NCBI RefSeq assembly: GCF_025823185.1
Contig: NZ_JACKVK010000008.1
Coordinates: 670,312-734,311, forward strand
Reading direction: 5' to 3'
From: Mycobacterium yunnanensis
Lineage (GTDB): Bacteria > Actinomycetota > Actinomycetes > Mycobacteriales > Mycobacteriaceae
DNA: 64,000 nt
In this document: in pieces, positions 26,973-35,135 of the stretch
How positions within the stretch are numbered: the first letter of the stretch is position 1
Layout of the letters: every line of letters starts with the position of its first letter
Position numbers and translations under genes: made by a program
The notes under the pieces: generated by a model
Seen by the model: only the letters and a program-made list of their open reading frames with translations
What the model was told of the DNA's origin: nothing
Databases searched by the model: none

Positions 26973-27872
26973 TTAGGCGGCCGGTACGGCGCCCGGCTTC
27001 AGGTAGGTGACCAGGCTGACGTCGATGGATTCGTCGACGAAGTAGTACTGACACCCGGTCAGGTACTTCATGTAGCGGTCGTAGTTCTCCACGCCGGCCG
27101 CGGCGATGGCCTGCTCCTTGTGGTACTCCAAGGCGGCGGCCCAAATGCCGAGGGTCTTGATGTAGTGGTTGCGCAGCGACAGCGGCTCGGGAACGGTGAA
27201 GCCCGCCTTCTCGCCGCGCTCGACCATCATGTCGGTGCTGGGCAGGCGCCCGCCGGGGAAGATCTCCGTGATCATGAACTTGATGAAGCGCGCCATCTCG
27301 AAGGTCAGCTTGCGGCCGCGGGCCTGCAGGTTGTCGGGGTGGTACGCGACGCTGCTCTGGATGGTCATCCGGCCGTCGTCGGGCATCACGTCGTAACACA
27401 TCTTGAAGAAGTCGTCGTAGCGCTCGAAGCCGAAGTGCTCGAACGCTTCGATCGACACGATGCGGTCCACCGAGCTGCCGAACTGTTCCCAGCCTTCGAG
27501 CCGCACATCGTACTTGCGGTCGGTGTCGACTCCGCTCAGCAGTTGCTGGCAGTAGGCCTGCTGGTTCTTGCTCAGCGTCAAGCCGATGACGTTGACGTCG
27601 TACTTCTGCATCGCCCGCAACAGGGTCAGACCCCAGCCGCACCCCACCTCCAGCAACGTCATGCCGGGCTTGAGGTCGAGCTTCTCCAAGTGCTGGTCGA
27701 CGTTGGCGATCTGCGCTTCCGACAGCGTCTGGGTGGGGCTGGTGAAGTACGCACAGCTGTACTTGCGCGTCGGGTCCTGGAACACCCCGAAGAAGTCGTC
27801 CGACAAATCGTAGTGGGCCTGGATGTCCTCGAAGTGAGGCGTCATGTCCTTGATGCCGGTGTTGTCAGCCAT
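26973..27872 (-). CDS. mmaA4: Mycolic acid methyltransferase, MmaA4-like (hydroxymycolate synthase type)
   Basis: This 299-residue SAM-dependent enzyme modifies the meromycolate chain bound to its carrier. It has [15 protein letters not shown] at the N-terminus, the SAM motif EVGCGWG near residue 75 and [17 protein letters not shown] near residue 140. The C-terminal wording [21 protein letters not shown] and [10 protein letters not shown] matches my recollection of M. tuberculosis MmaA4 closely, more than CmaA or MmaA1-3. It lies upstream of nothing on its own strand but follows the second synthase at 28062, with the lipG/ABC1 genes beyond, as in the mmaA locus. It probably creates the hydroxyl precursor of oxygenated mycolates; exact activity is inferred. 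Confidence 0.88.
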   Translation of the reverse strand: MADNTGIKDMTPHFEDIQAHYDLSDDFFGVFQDPTRKYSCAYFTSPTQTLSEAQIANVDQHLEKLDLKPGMTLLEVGCGWGLTLLRAMQKYDVNVIGLTLSKNQQAYCQQLLSGVDTDRKYDVRLEGWEQFGSSVDRIVSIEAFEHFGFERYDDFFKMCYDVMPDDGRMTIQSSVAYHPDNLQARGRKLTFEMARFIKFMITEIFPGGRLPSTDMMVERGEKAGFTVPEPLSLRNHYIKTLGIWAAALEYHKEQAIAAAGVENYDRYMKYLTGCQYYFVDESIDVSLVTYLKPGAVPAA

Positions 27873-28061
27873 GGTGTTCTGCTGGGCCTTTCTTGATTCA
27901 CTGCAGCGGGCGCAGGGTGCCTACGGGTGTCGCGTCGTGTCGGACCCTACCCGCGGCGGTGGGTGCCAACGCGCAAACCCGCCCGTCAAGCGCAACAGAG
28001 TATCGGTTACCCCGCGGACTACTCCAATTCACCACCACGCCACCCCTGGCGGAGCGAGAAC

Positions 28062-28940
28062 CTACTTCTCGAGCGTGAACTGGCAGACGTCGATGTAGCC
28101 CTCGTGGAAGCCCTTCGCGCACCCGGTGAGGTAGTGCATGTAGCGGTCGTAGACCTCTTGGGACTGGATGGCGATGGCCTCGTCCTTGTGGGCCTCCAGC
28201 GCCGCCGACCACGTGTCGAGCGTCCGGGCGTAGTGCTTCTGCAGCGACTGCGTCCGGGTGAGGTTGAAGCCGCCCCGGGTCGCGTACTCCTGAGCCATCT
28301 CGGTGGTGGGCAGGTATCCCCCCGGGAAGATCTCGGTGAGGATGAACTTGACGAACTTGGCGATGCCGATCGTCAGCGGCAACCCGGCCGCGGTCATCTG
28401 CGGCAACGTCAGCGCGGTGATGGTGTGCAGCAGCATCACGCCGTCGTCGGGCAGGGCCTTGTAGGCCATCGCGAAGAAGTCGTCCCAGCGGTCCTTGCCG
28501 AAGTGCTCGAAGGCGCCGATCGAGACGATGCGGTCGACGGGCTCGTCGAACTGCTCCCAGCCGTTGAGCAGGACGCGCTTGGTCCGGGGGCTCTCGTTCT
28601 TGGCGAACTCCGCCTCGACGTGCGCCTTCTGGTTCTCGCTGAGGGTCAGGCCGACGACGTTGACGTCGTACTTCTCGATGGCGCGGAGCATGGTCGAACC
28701 CCAGCCGCAGCCCACGTCGAGCAGCGTCATGCCGGGCTGCAGGCCGAGCTTGCCCAGCGCCAGGTCGACCTTGGCGAGCTGGGCCTCCTCCAGCGTCATG
28801 TCGTCGCGCTCGAAGTACGCGCAGCTGTAGGTCTGGCTGGGGTCGAGGAACAGGGCGAAGAAGTCGTCCGACAGGTCGTAGTGGGCCTGGACGTCCTCGA
28901 AGTGCGGCTTGAGGCCACCCTTCTTACGGGTAGTCGACAT
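28062..28940 (-). CDS. Cyclopropane mycolic acid synthase family protein (CmaA1/MmaA2-like)
   Basis: This 292-residue enzyme shares the fold and SAM motif (DVGCGWGS near residue 75) with its neighbour but carries YFERDDMTLEEAQLAKVDLA, RIVSIGAFEHFG and the ending YIDVCQFTLEK seen in the cyclopropanating CmaA1/MmaA2 group. It would add a methylene or methyl group across a meromycolate double bond. M. tuberculosis has four paralogues at this place, and here only two remain or were ever present. Spacing to the MmaA4-like gene is 189 bases and to lipG 126 bases, both on the same strand. Which of the cyclopropane or methyl-branch activities it has cannot be decided by eye. Confidence 0.87.
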   Translation of the reverse strand: MSTTRKKGGLKPHFEDVQAHYDLSDDFFALFLDPSQTYSCAYFERDDMTLEEAQLAKVDLALGKLGLQPGMTLLDVGCGWGSTMLRAIEKYDVNVVGLTLSENQKAHVEAEFAKNESPRTKRVLLNGWEQFDEPVDRIVSIGAFEHFGKDRWDDFFAMAYKALPDDGVMLLHTITALTLPQMTAAGLPLTIGIAKFVKFILTEIFPGGYLPTTEMAQEYATRGGFNLTRTQSLQKHYARTLDTWSAALEAHKDEAIAIQSQEVYDRYMHYLTGCAKGFHEGYIDVCQFTLEK

Positions 28941-29066
28941 GGTGAAAGGTGCCTTTCTGGCTGGTCAGTGGGCCGGCATCGTCGCCGATGACTCGCCAAG
29001 GCCCCCTCATGCGCTCAACCGCGCACTCTACGCCGCGTGACGGTGCCTGCCGAATTCCCGCCACGA

Positions 29067-29969
29067 TCAGGGGACCTCGGCGAACGTGGTCTTCAACTCG
29101 CCGACGATGTCGTCCCACAGGGGTTCTGGCAAATCGTGGGCCATGCCGTCGAACAACACCAGCCGGGAGCGTCGAATGGCCTTGGCGACGGCGCGGCCAC
29201 CGGACGGGCGCATCAACTTGTCGGCCCGACCGTGGATCACCACCGTGGGGGCAGTGATCTGCTTGTCGTAACGCAGCAGGCTGCCGCTGCCGAGGATGGC
29301 GCTGAAGTGCCGCGCCACGCCCGCCGGGTAGTACGAGCGGTCGTAGCCCTCGATGGCCTGGGCCCGGAGTTGGTCGTCAGGCACGGGGTAGCCCGGGCTG
29401 CCGATGATCTTGCTGACCGCCACCGTGTTGGCGATGACGCCCTCGCGCGAGGTGTCCTTGGGGCGCGTCGTCACCGCCTGCAGCTGCTTGAATCCTGGCG
29501 GGGGCAGCATCGCCTGGTTGTTGCTCGAGAAGACGACGGCCAGCGTCTTGGTGCGCTGTTGGTACCGCGCGGCGAAGATCTGCGCGATCATCCCGCCCAT
29601 CGACGCACCCACCACGTGGGCCTTCTCGATCTGCAGGTGGTCTAGCAGCGCCGCGGCGTCGTCGGCCATGTTCTCGAGGGTGTAGACCGCCTCGTTGCGC
29701 AGGCCGAGCTGAGTGCGTGCAAGCCTGGGCAACAATTTGGCGCCGGTGCGGGCGCCGTCGAGCTTGCTGGACAGGCCCACGTCGCGGTTGTCGTAGCGGA
29801 TGACCCGCAACCCGTGGTCGACCAGCCGCTCGCAGAAACCGGTGCGCCAGAACGTCAATTGCGCGCCCAGCCCCATGATGAGCAGGACGGCGGGGTGGTT
29901 CGGATCGCCCATGTCCTCGTAGTAGATGTCGAGCTCACCCGACTTGGCCGTACCGGTCCTGATGTCCAC
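29067..29969 (-). CDS. lipG: Alpha/beta-hydrolase, LipG-like
   Basis: This 300-residue serine hydrolase contains the oxyanion segment LLIMGLGAQL near residue 28, the nucleophile elbow VGASMGGM near residue 120, an acidic residue in HGRADKLMRP near residue 235 and the histidine of GMAHDLPEP near residue 265. The GTG start at 29969 overlaps the ABC1 stop codon by one base, indicating translational coupling. In M. tuberculosis lipG (Rv0646c) occupies the same position between mmaA1 and Rv0647c. The substrate is unknown, and a thioesterase or phospholipase role linked to mycolate maturation has been suggested for the family. It has a close paralogue at 32205-33137. Confidence 0.88.
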   Translation of the reverse strand: MDIRTGTAKSGELDIYYEDMGDPNHPAVLLIMGLGAQLTFWRTGFCERLVDHGLRVIRYDNRDVGLSSKLDGARTGAKLLPRLARTQLGLRNEAVYTLENMADDAAALLDHLQIEKAHVVGASMGGMIAQIFAARYQQRTKTLAVVFSSNNQAMLPPPGFKQLQAVTTRPKDTSREGVIANTVAVSKIIGSPGYPVPDDQLRAQAIEGYDRSYYPAGVARHFSAILGSGSLLRYDKQITAPTVVIHGRADKLMRPSGGRAVAKAIRRSRLVLFDGMAHDLPEPLWDDIVGELKTTFAEVP

Positions 29970-31318
29970 TAGGCGTCCAACTCGTCGGAGTGCTCGCGGG
30001 ACACCTCGACCATGAAGTTGGCGAAGTAGCCCGTCAGCTGGGGGTCGCTCATCATCTGCCACTTTGGCGCCAGCAGCTTCATGTAGCGCTCGACGTAGAG
30101 GAACTGCTTGCCGATCAGCACCAGCTCCCTCGGCAACTTCACGTCGTAGGCCTCGGCGAGCGTGGAGAGTTGCTTGCCGATCTCGGCGTAGGACAGGTCG
30201 CCCAGCGACGTCATCGTCAGCGGAGTGGCGAATGCCTCCAGGTCCTTCGCGGCGTCGCCTTCGGGTTTGACGTTACCCACCGCGCCCATCAGCACGACGA
30301 TCTTGCCCGCCGCGGCGTGGTCCTTCTTGACGAGCAGGGCGTAGACCAATTCTCGCAACAGCCACCGGGTGCGGGGGTCGATGCGGCCCATGATGCCGAA
30401 GTCGAAGAAGACGATCTTGCCGTCGGGGTCGACGTAGAGGTTGCCCGCGTGCAGGTCGCCGTGGAACAGCCCGTGCCGCAGCCCGCCCTCGAACACGCTG
30501 AAAAGCAAGGCCTTCACCAGATCGGTGCCGTCGAAGCCGGCCTTGCGGATGGCGGCGACGTCGTCGATGCGCACACCCTGAACGCGTTCCATGGTCAGCA
30601 CGCGTTCGCTCGTCAGATCCCAATACACCTGGGGAACCCGGATGTTCTTGCCCAACGGCGAGGCGTGCATGTGCGCCACCCAGGCGTCCATCGACTGCGC
30701 CTCGAGCCGGAAGTCGAGCTCTTCGGCGAGGTTGTCGGCGAAGTCGGCGACGACGTCCTGGGCGCTGAGGCGACGACCCAGCTTGGCCAGCTCGACCAAT
30801 TGCGCACCGCGCTTGAGGATTTGGAGGTCGGCGGCCACGCGACGGCGGATGCCCGGCCGCTGAATCTTGACCACGACCTCCTCGCCGGAGTGCAGCGTCG
30901 CGTAGTGCACCTGGGCGATCGACGCCGAGGCGAACGGCTGTTCGTCGAAGCTCTTGAACAGGTTGGCGGGCTCGCCGCCCAGTTCCTGCTTGAACAGCTC
31001 GTGGACCTTGGCGGTGTCGGCCGGGGGCACCCGGTCGAGCAGGGTCCGGAATTCGCGGCTCATCGGCTCGCCGAAGGCGCCGGGGCTCGAGGCGATGATC
31101 TGGCCGAACTTGACGTAGGTGGGGCCCAGATCGGCGAACGTTTGCGGGATCTGCTTGACGATCTTCTGCTGCAGGGAGCCGCGGCTGGCGAGGTTGCTGA
31201 CGACCCGCGCTCCGGTGCGGGCAATCTGCCATCCCGTCACTCCGACGCGGGCGGCCTCGACGGGTAACGGCACCCGATCCAGCCGGGCAACCTCGCGGTG
31301 CTTGGTGGTGGTCATCAT
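29969..31318 (-). CDS. ABC1/UbiB-family atypical kinase (Rv0647c-like)
   Basis: This 449-residue protein has the UbiB signature KFGQ in LGPTYVKFGQIIASSPGAF near residue 70, the conserved EELDFRLEA block near residue 195 and the DFG-equivalent FFDFGIMG near residue 295. These are the atypical kinase/ATPase features of the ABC1 family, in which the KxGQ motif blocks ordinary protein kinase activity. Members assist lipid or quinone metabolism at the membrane. It is the first gene of a probable operon with lipG and perhaps the mycolate methyltransferases. The double ATG at 31318 is the start; no strong ribosome-binding site is seen. Confidence 0.87.
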   Translation of the reverse strand: MMTTTKHREVARLDRVPLPVEAARVGVTGWQIARTGARVVSNLASRGSLQQKIVKQIPQTFADLGPTYVKFGQIIASSPGAFGEPMSREFRTLLDRVPPADTAKVHELFKQELGGEPANLFKSFDEQPFASASIAQVHYATLHSGEEVVVKIQRPGIRRRVAADLQILKRGAQLVELAKLGRRLSAQDVVADFADNLAEELDFRLEAQSMDAWVAHMHASPLGKNIRVPQVYWDLTSERVLTMERVQGVRIDDVAAIRKAGFDGTDLVKALLFSVFEGGLRHGLFHGDLHAGNLYVDPDGKIVFFDFGIMGRIDPRTRWLLRELVYALLVKKDHAAAGKIVVLMGAVGNVKPEGDAAKDLEAFATPLTMTSLGDLSYAEIGKQLSTLAEAYDVKLPRELVLIGKQFLYVERYMKLLAPKWQMMSDPQLTGYFANFMVEVSREHSDELDA

Positions 31319-31368
31319 TCGAGTGTCTCAAAGGAGCCTCGGTCAGCGGAAATGTGGTGTGGTGACCG

Positions 31369-31662
31369 TCACACCAACGGCGTTGCGCGCGGTGTCGGCG
31401 TCGCCCGGTTGATCCCGAGCAGGTCGCCGATCTCGGTCCACGTCGCACCGGCATCATGCGCGGCCTCCGCTGCGGACTGGACGGCGAGCGAAGCGGCCTC
31501 GACGCCGGCCTCGGCACGCTTGCGGGCCCGGCGGGAGCGGCTCTCAGGCAGCTGCCTGGCCCGTTCCAGCTTGGCTTGAGCTTCCGCCAAGCGAGCCAGG
31601 TGTGGAACGTAGACGGGCTCATCATCTTCAGCGTCGGGCTCGACCCGACGATGCCTGCTCAT
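31369..31662 (-). CDS. Small HTH-like protein (paralogue of the gene at 63535)
   Basis: This 97-residue, highly charged protein has an arginine-rich N-terminus, a heptad-like alanine/glutamate helix region (residues 25-65) and a C-terminal turn reading AAHDAGATWTEIGDLLGINRA. That last block resembles the helix-turn-helix seen in many actinobacterial proteins (AxxAGASWAEIGxxLGVxR). The same block and the same upstream sequence recur at 63535-63957. GGGGGG lies about ten bases before ATG 31662. It is 50 bases upstream of the ABC1 gene on the same strand and may be co-transcribed, so it could regulate the mycolate operon. DNA binding is inferred. Confidence 0.75.
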   Translation of the reverse strand: MSRHRRVEPDAEDDEPVYVPHLARLAEAQAKLERARQLPESRSRRARKRAEAGVEAASLAVQSAAEAAHDAGATWTEIGDLLGINRATPTPRATPLV

Positions 31663-31663
31663 T

Positions 31664-31689
31664 GTGTTTGCCGACCCCCCGATCAGTGA
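31664..31689 (-). promoter_or_regulatory. Conserved upstream block, copy 1
   Basis: These 26 bases directly upstream of the small HTH-like gene match 63958-63983 at 24 of 26 positions. The block contains the G-run ribosome-binding site and ends one base before the start codon (zero bases in copy 2). Retention over non-coding DNA between divergent paralogues suggests a regulatory role, perhaps autoregulation. Confidence 0.6.
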
Positions 31690-31999
31690 CGACTCATGAT
31701 GTCAGGGGCCACTGGCGATATCAATTCGAAGACCAGCTCACGTCGGGGAACGCGTACGTGCACGCTGCTCAGGTCGCGCTATGAGCAACGATTGGGAAGA
31801 GTGCTCAAACTCCCTCCGCGGGCGCCGCAACGGCCGCCGTATTCCCGGAATCGCTGGCAGTATCCTGCCGATCTTCGCAAGGCTTGCTTGGGGTGCTGTC
31901 CATCCGCCCGATCGGCACCTCAGACTCCCAGCTATCACTCAACGGAGTGCCACCAACTGACGAGGTTGGATCACGAAGAACGACAAGGGGTTCGATCAA

Positions 32000-32233
32000 A
32001 TGTCCGTGAACCAGGTACGCACCCGGCGCGTCAAGGCCGCGGCCGCAGCAGCGGGTGGACTCGCCGTCGTGGCGATGGGACTCGTGGGAGTCATGGGCGA
32101 CAACGCCCCCGATGCGCACGCATCTTCCGGGGCGATGAACCTAGGGGCCACCACGACGAGCACGACCCCGGGCAAGGACATGCCCGCCAAGGCCGTGCCC
32201 GTGGTCAAGGCCGCCCGGTACGGGGCGAGCTGA
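32000..32233 (+). CDS. Small secreted Thr/Pro-rich protein
   Basis: This 77-residue protein has a signal peptide (basic RRVK, then AAAAAAGGLAVVAMGLVGVMG) and a short mature part rich in threonine, serine and proline (TTTSTTPGKDMP). AAGGGG lies upstream of ATG 32000. Small exported proteins of this layout are common in mycobacteria, and no function is known. Its last 29 bases overlap the convergent hydrolase gene. The roughly 300 bases upstream (31700-31999) hold no other gene that I could support. Confidence 0.7.
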   Translation: MSVNQVRTRRVKAAAAAAGGLAVVAMGLVGVMGDNAPDAHASSGAMNLGATTTSTTPGKDMPAKAVPVVKAARYGAS

Positions 32234-33137
32234 CGGCGTTCTCGAGCACCGCGTCGACGACGGGCCGCCACACCGGCTCGGGTAGGTCGTGCCCCATGCC
32301 GTCGACGACGACGAAGCGGGCCCCGTCGATCAGGCGAGCGAGGTTGCGGCCGTTGCGAATTCGCATCATCGGGTCGTGAGAGCCGTGCACTACGACCGTC
32401 GGCGCCGTGATGCTCTGGGTGAAGCGCACCAGGCTGCCGGTGCCGAGGATCGCGTCGAACTGCCGTAGGCCGCCCTGCTTGTAGTCGCTGCGGGCGGTCA
32501 GCGTCTCGACGCGGTGGCGCAGCTGCTCCTGCGTCGGCACGAAGTTGGGACCGTTGATCACCGCGATGTTGTGCATCTCGACGGCGATCTTGGCCGCCCG
32601 CGGCGCGTCCTTGCCGGGCGGATTCAGCGCCAACCTGATCACCCGCCACGACGGCAGTGCCGACAACGGCTTGCCCGCACTGGTCATCAACAGACCCAGC
32701 GACATGACGCGGTCGGGGTGGGTGGCCGCCAGGATCTGGGCGATCATGCCGCCCATCGACGCGCCGACGACGTGGGCGGCGTCGATGCGAAGGTGGTCGA
32801 GCAGATCCGTGGCGTCCTGCGCCATGTCGACCAACGTGTAGGGCACCGGGCTGGGGCGGCCCAACAGATAGCGCCCGATGCGCGGCACCACCGCGCCCTC
32901 CGCGCGTTGCCCGCTCATCTTGGTCGACCACCCGACGTCACGATGGTCGAACCGGATCACCCGATAGCCCCGCTTGACCAGCATCTTGCAGAACCCGTCC
33001 GGCCACATCGGCAGCTGGGCGCCGACGCCCATGATCAGCAAGATGGCGGGATGCTTCCGGTCACCTAAGTCCTCGTAATACAGCTCGACCGGATGGTCCG
33101 GGGTGCCGCCCTTGGCCCGGCCAGTCCGCTTGCGCAT
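32205..33137 (-). CDS. Alpha/beta-hydrolase, LipG paralogue
   Basis: This 310-residue hydrolase is clearly related to the lipG product: it shares LYYEDLGDRKHPAILLIMGVG near the N-terminus, the elbow VVGASMGGMIAQI near residue 125, HGSHDPMMR near residue 245 and GMGHDLPEPVW near residue 275, so all three catalytic residues are present. The duplication flanks the ABC1 and small HTH-like genes. It is encoded alone on the minus strand, with a 15-base hairpin upstream that belongs to the next gene. The substrate is unknown; an envelope-lipid ester or thioester is a reasonable guess. Confidence 0.85.
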   Translation of the reverse strand: MRKRTGRAKGGTPDHPVELYYEDLGDRKHPAILLIMGVGAQLPMWPDGFCKMLVKRGYRVIRFDHRDVGWSTKMSGQRAEGAVVPRIGRYLLGRPSPVPYTLVDMAQDATDLLDHLRIDAAHVVGASMGGMIAQILAATHPDRVMSLGLLMTSAGKPLSALPSWRVIRLALNPPGKDAPRAAKIAVEMHNIAVINGPNFVPTQEQLRHRVETLTARSDYKQGGLRQFDAILGTGSLVRFTQSITAPTVVVHGSHDPMMRIRNGRNLARLIDGARFVVVDGMGHDLPEPVWRPVVDAVLENAVSSPRTGRP

Positions 33138-33163
33138 GACGCCTTTCTACCTGCAACGCGCGA

Positions 33164-33197
33164 CGGGACCCGATGCCGTCTCCGGCATCGGGTCCCG
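33164..33197 (-). terminator. Hairpin terminator of the repeat lipoprotein gene
   Basis: A perfect 15-base stem (33164-33178 with 33183-33197) closes a TCTC loop. It lies 22 bases past the lipoprotein stop on the minus strand and lacks a U-tract. Confidence 0.75.
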
Positions 33198-33219
33198 CCG
33201 CGTCTACTGCTAGAGGCGT

Positions 33220-33693
33220 TTAGCCGCCGGTGCCAACGCACACGCCGCCGGCGCACGCCGAGGCTCCGCCGGGTCCGGCGCCCGCTCCGGCTCCGGGCAC
33301 GCCAGCGGACGCACCGCCGGGTCCGGCACCTGCGCCGCCGCCGGGAACCGTGGCGGACGCTCCGCCGGGTCCGGCTCCTGCACCGGTGTCACTGCCGGGC
33401 ACGCTCGCCGTCGCGCCACCGGGGCCGGCACCTGCGCCGGCACCCGGCGCGGTCGCGCTGGCGCCACCCTCACCGGCACCTGCGCCCGGTGCACCCGACG
33501 TCGTCGGCGCCATCGTCGACTCCGAGGGAGCCGTGCTGACGGTCGTGGTGGTGGTCGTCTCCGTCGTGCTGGAGGTGCTGGAGTCGGAGCTACTGTCGCT
33601 GCCTCCGCACGCCACGGTCAGCGTGCCGACCGCGAACGCAGCGGCGATGCCGGCAGCGGCACGAAAACGGAGGGAACTGCGAGCGACGGCCAT
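33220..33693 (-). CDS. Lipoprotein with Gly/Ala/Pro tandem repeats and a cysteine pair
   Basis: This 157-residue protein has a signal peptide ending in a lipobox-like LTVACGG (cysteine near residue 29), then a serine/threonine linker typical of glycosylated mycobacterial lipoproteins (SSDSSTSSTTETTTTTT). Four or five imperfect repeats of about 16 residues follow, of the form PG-x-GAGAGPGGASA-x-V. The C-terminus is CAGGVCVGTGG, a cysteine pair not seen in the repeats. No family is recognised. The repeats would be flexible and collagen- or silk-like in composition, probably a spacer in the wall. The repeated DNA explains the long open frames on the other strand. Confidence 0.8.
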   Translation of the reverse strand: MAVARSSLRFRAAAGIAAAFAVGTLTVACGGSDSSSDSSTSSTTETTTTTTVSTAPSESTMAPTTSGAPGAGAGEGGASATAPGAGAGAGPGGATASVPGSDTGAGAGPGGASATVPGGGAGAGPGGASAGVPGAGAGAGPGGASACAGGVCVGTGG

Positions 33694-33769
33694 GTGCGGT
33701 CTCGATTCTGTGTAGATGACTTCTCCCCAATGAGGACCTGTGTGGGCTGTTACCCGCCCTTGGCCGAAG

Positions 33770-34381
33770 TCAATCTTGATCTTTTGTGCTTGCTGGAGTG
33801 AACGGCGTCAGCCAGTCCGTCGCCGGCCATCCTTCGAGCCCGGCCAGCAGCTCGTACATCGTCGCGCCGTCGATGCTCTCCCTGATGACGTCACCCTGTC
33901 CGGCGTGGCGCGCCAGTTCCTCGATCATGTGCATCACCACCCACCGCACCGACCACGCATCGACGTCCTTCGGGAACCACGGCGCGTCCCGTGGGACCGG
34001 CACCGCGGCGTCCAGATCGGCCGTCTCGACCAGCCGCAGCGTCTCCTCGTTCTGCGCGGCGAACGCCTCGAGCAGTGCGGCCAAGGTCTCGTCGGGGCGC
34101 ATCGTGAATTCGTCGGCGTACTCCGCCTGACGGACCTCCGCCGAACGGTCGTCGGCTGGCGGTGCTTCCGGGGCCGCCGCGACCCGCGCCATCCAGCCGC
34201 GCTGACAGCCGGTCGCATGCTTGATGAGCGCGCCGATCGACAGCGCGCTGACCGTGGGCGTCGAGCGCGCCTGCACGTCGGTCAGACCATACGCCATGGC
34301 ATGGAAGGCGTACTGCTGCTGAAACAGGAAGTCGCGCAAGGCGTGTCGTTCATCGGCAACGGGTCCGGGCATGGCGGGCAT
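33770..34381 (-). CDS. DinB-family protein
   Basis: This 203-residue four-helix-bundle protein begins with DERHALRDFLFQQQYAFHAMAYGL and has histidines at positions expected for the metal site of the DinB/YfiT fold: ALIKHATGCQRGW near residue 55 and HMIEELARHAGQGDVIRE near residue 150. Such enzymes include thiol-dependent transferases that use mycothiol in Actinobacteria. ATG 34381 has AAGGAG eight bases upstream, and the long upstream frame is spurious. It starts two bases after the stop of a second DinB-family gene, so the pair forms an operon under the operator at 34929-34951. Confidence 0.85.
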   Translation of the reverse strand: MPAMPGPVADERHALRDFLFQQQYAFHAMAYGLTDVQARSTPTVSALSIGALIKHATGCQRGWMARVAAAPEAPPADDRSAEVRQAEYADEFTMRPDETLAALLEAFAAQNEETLRLVETADLDAAVPVPRDAPWFPKDVDAWSVRWVVMHMIEELARHAGQGDVIRESIDGATMYELLAGLEGWPATDWLTPFTPASTKDQD

Positions 34382-34383
34382 CG

Positions 34384-34908
34384 TCAGTTCTCCTTCGTAG
34401 TGGTGTGGGCATACAGGTCTCGCAGCAGCGCGATCTCCGCGCCGTGATGGATCACCTCGCGGTTGACGTGCAAGATCAGGTCGAGCATCGGCCGGTCGGC
34501 CCACGGTCCCTCGGCGGGCCCGACCGGAGTGTCGAGATCGGCCGTCGTCAGGGCCCGGACGCCGGCGGTCCAGTGGGCGTAGGCGTCCTCGAGTTGGCGC
34601 AGGGCGTCGTCGGCGGTCGTCGCGTGGTCCCACGACTCGTACGACGCGGGTGGCCCACCGAAGTGGGAATGGGCCCGGACGGCGAGCACGCCGACGATGA
34701 CGTGGGCCATCCGCCACGCGATGGTCGTGACGGGTTCGGGTGTCGGGGGCGGGTGGACGAAGTCGACGTCACCATCCGGGTGCACCGTCCAGCAGTTCGG
34801 CACCGGCTGCCAGAAGTATTCGTCGTCGGTGAGACCGGCCAACCGGGGGCGCAGCTGATGCTGCCAGTGCCAGTCGAGTTGCTCGACGAGGTGGGCGATG
34901 AGGTTCAT
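34384..34908 (-). CDS. DinB-family protein (second member of the pair)
   Basis: This 174-residue protein has the DinB_2-type layout: HLVEQLDWHWQHQLRP at the N-terminus (first histidine), IAWRMAHVIVGV near residue 67 and HVNREVIHHGAEIALLRDLY near residue 148 with the second and third histidines. The family binds a divalent metal and is linked to thiol transfer and detoxification. No Shine-Dalgarno sequence precedes ATG 34908, and the operator-like palindrome begins 20 bases upstream, so the transcript may be leaderless or nearly so. It is the first gene of the pair. Confidence 0.85.
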   Translation of the reverse strand: MNLIAHLVEQLDWHWQHQLRPRLAGLTDDEYFWQPVPNCWTVHPDGDVDFVHPPPTPEPVTTIAWRMAHVIVGVLAVRAHSHFGGPPASYESWDHATTADDALRQLEDAYAHWTAGVRALTTADLDTPVGPAEGPWADRPMLDLILHVNREVIHHGAEIALLRDLYAHTTTKEN

Positions 34909-34928
34909 GGAGACGAGCTTCGCAGGCG

Positions 34929-34951
34929 CTTAGGACGGTTTCGGTCCTAAG
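34929..34951 (-). promoter_or_regulatory. Operator-like palindrome, dinB pair (TAGGAC-N7-GTCCTA)
   Basis: CTTAGGAC and GTCCTAAG form a perfect 8-base inverted repeat around a 7-base spacer, ending 20 bases before the start codon. The same core occurs at 41893-41917 before the WYL regulator gene, which suggests that regulator as the binding protein. Confidence 0.72.
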
Positions 34952-35135
34952 AGTGAGATGAGGTCATCCCCGGCTCGAGCCGGCCCAGTCGAATCGGAGA
35001 AGACGTCGACGCCTTGAACTGCGTCGTCTCCGATCAGTTTTGGCACGACCTGAGGGACAGTGCAGTGGTGTTGGCGTCGGCGCCGTTGTCCGTCGACGAA
35101 TGACGGTGACGTGGCGAAGCTGTAGTTCCGGGCGG

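Noticed and set aside
26973..27896. Long plus-strand frame opposite the MmaA4-like gene
   Set aside because: Val/Leu/His-rich shadow frame of a well-recognised methyltransferase.
30273..31625. 450-codon frame antisense-shifted within the ABC1 gene
   Set aside because: It is Arg/Pro-rich, typical of a shadow frame in high-GC DNA, and the ABC1 frame carries all family motifs.
33164..33197. Hairpin as an operator
   Set aside because: Its position just after the lipoprotein stop and its stem length fit a terminator better.
33230..33715. 161-codon Pro/Ala-rich plus-strand frame opposite the repeat lipoprotein
   Set aside because: It is a mirror of the repeats; the minus frame has a signal peptide, lipobox and terminator.
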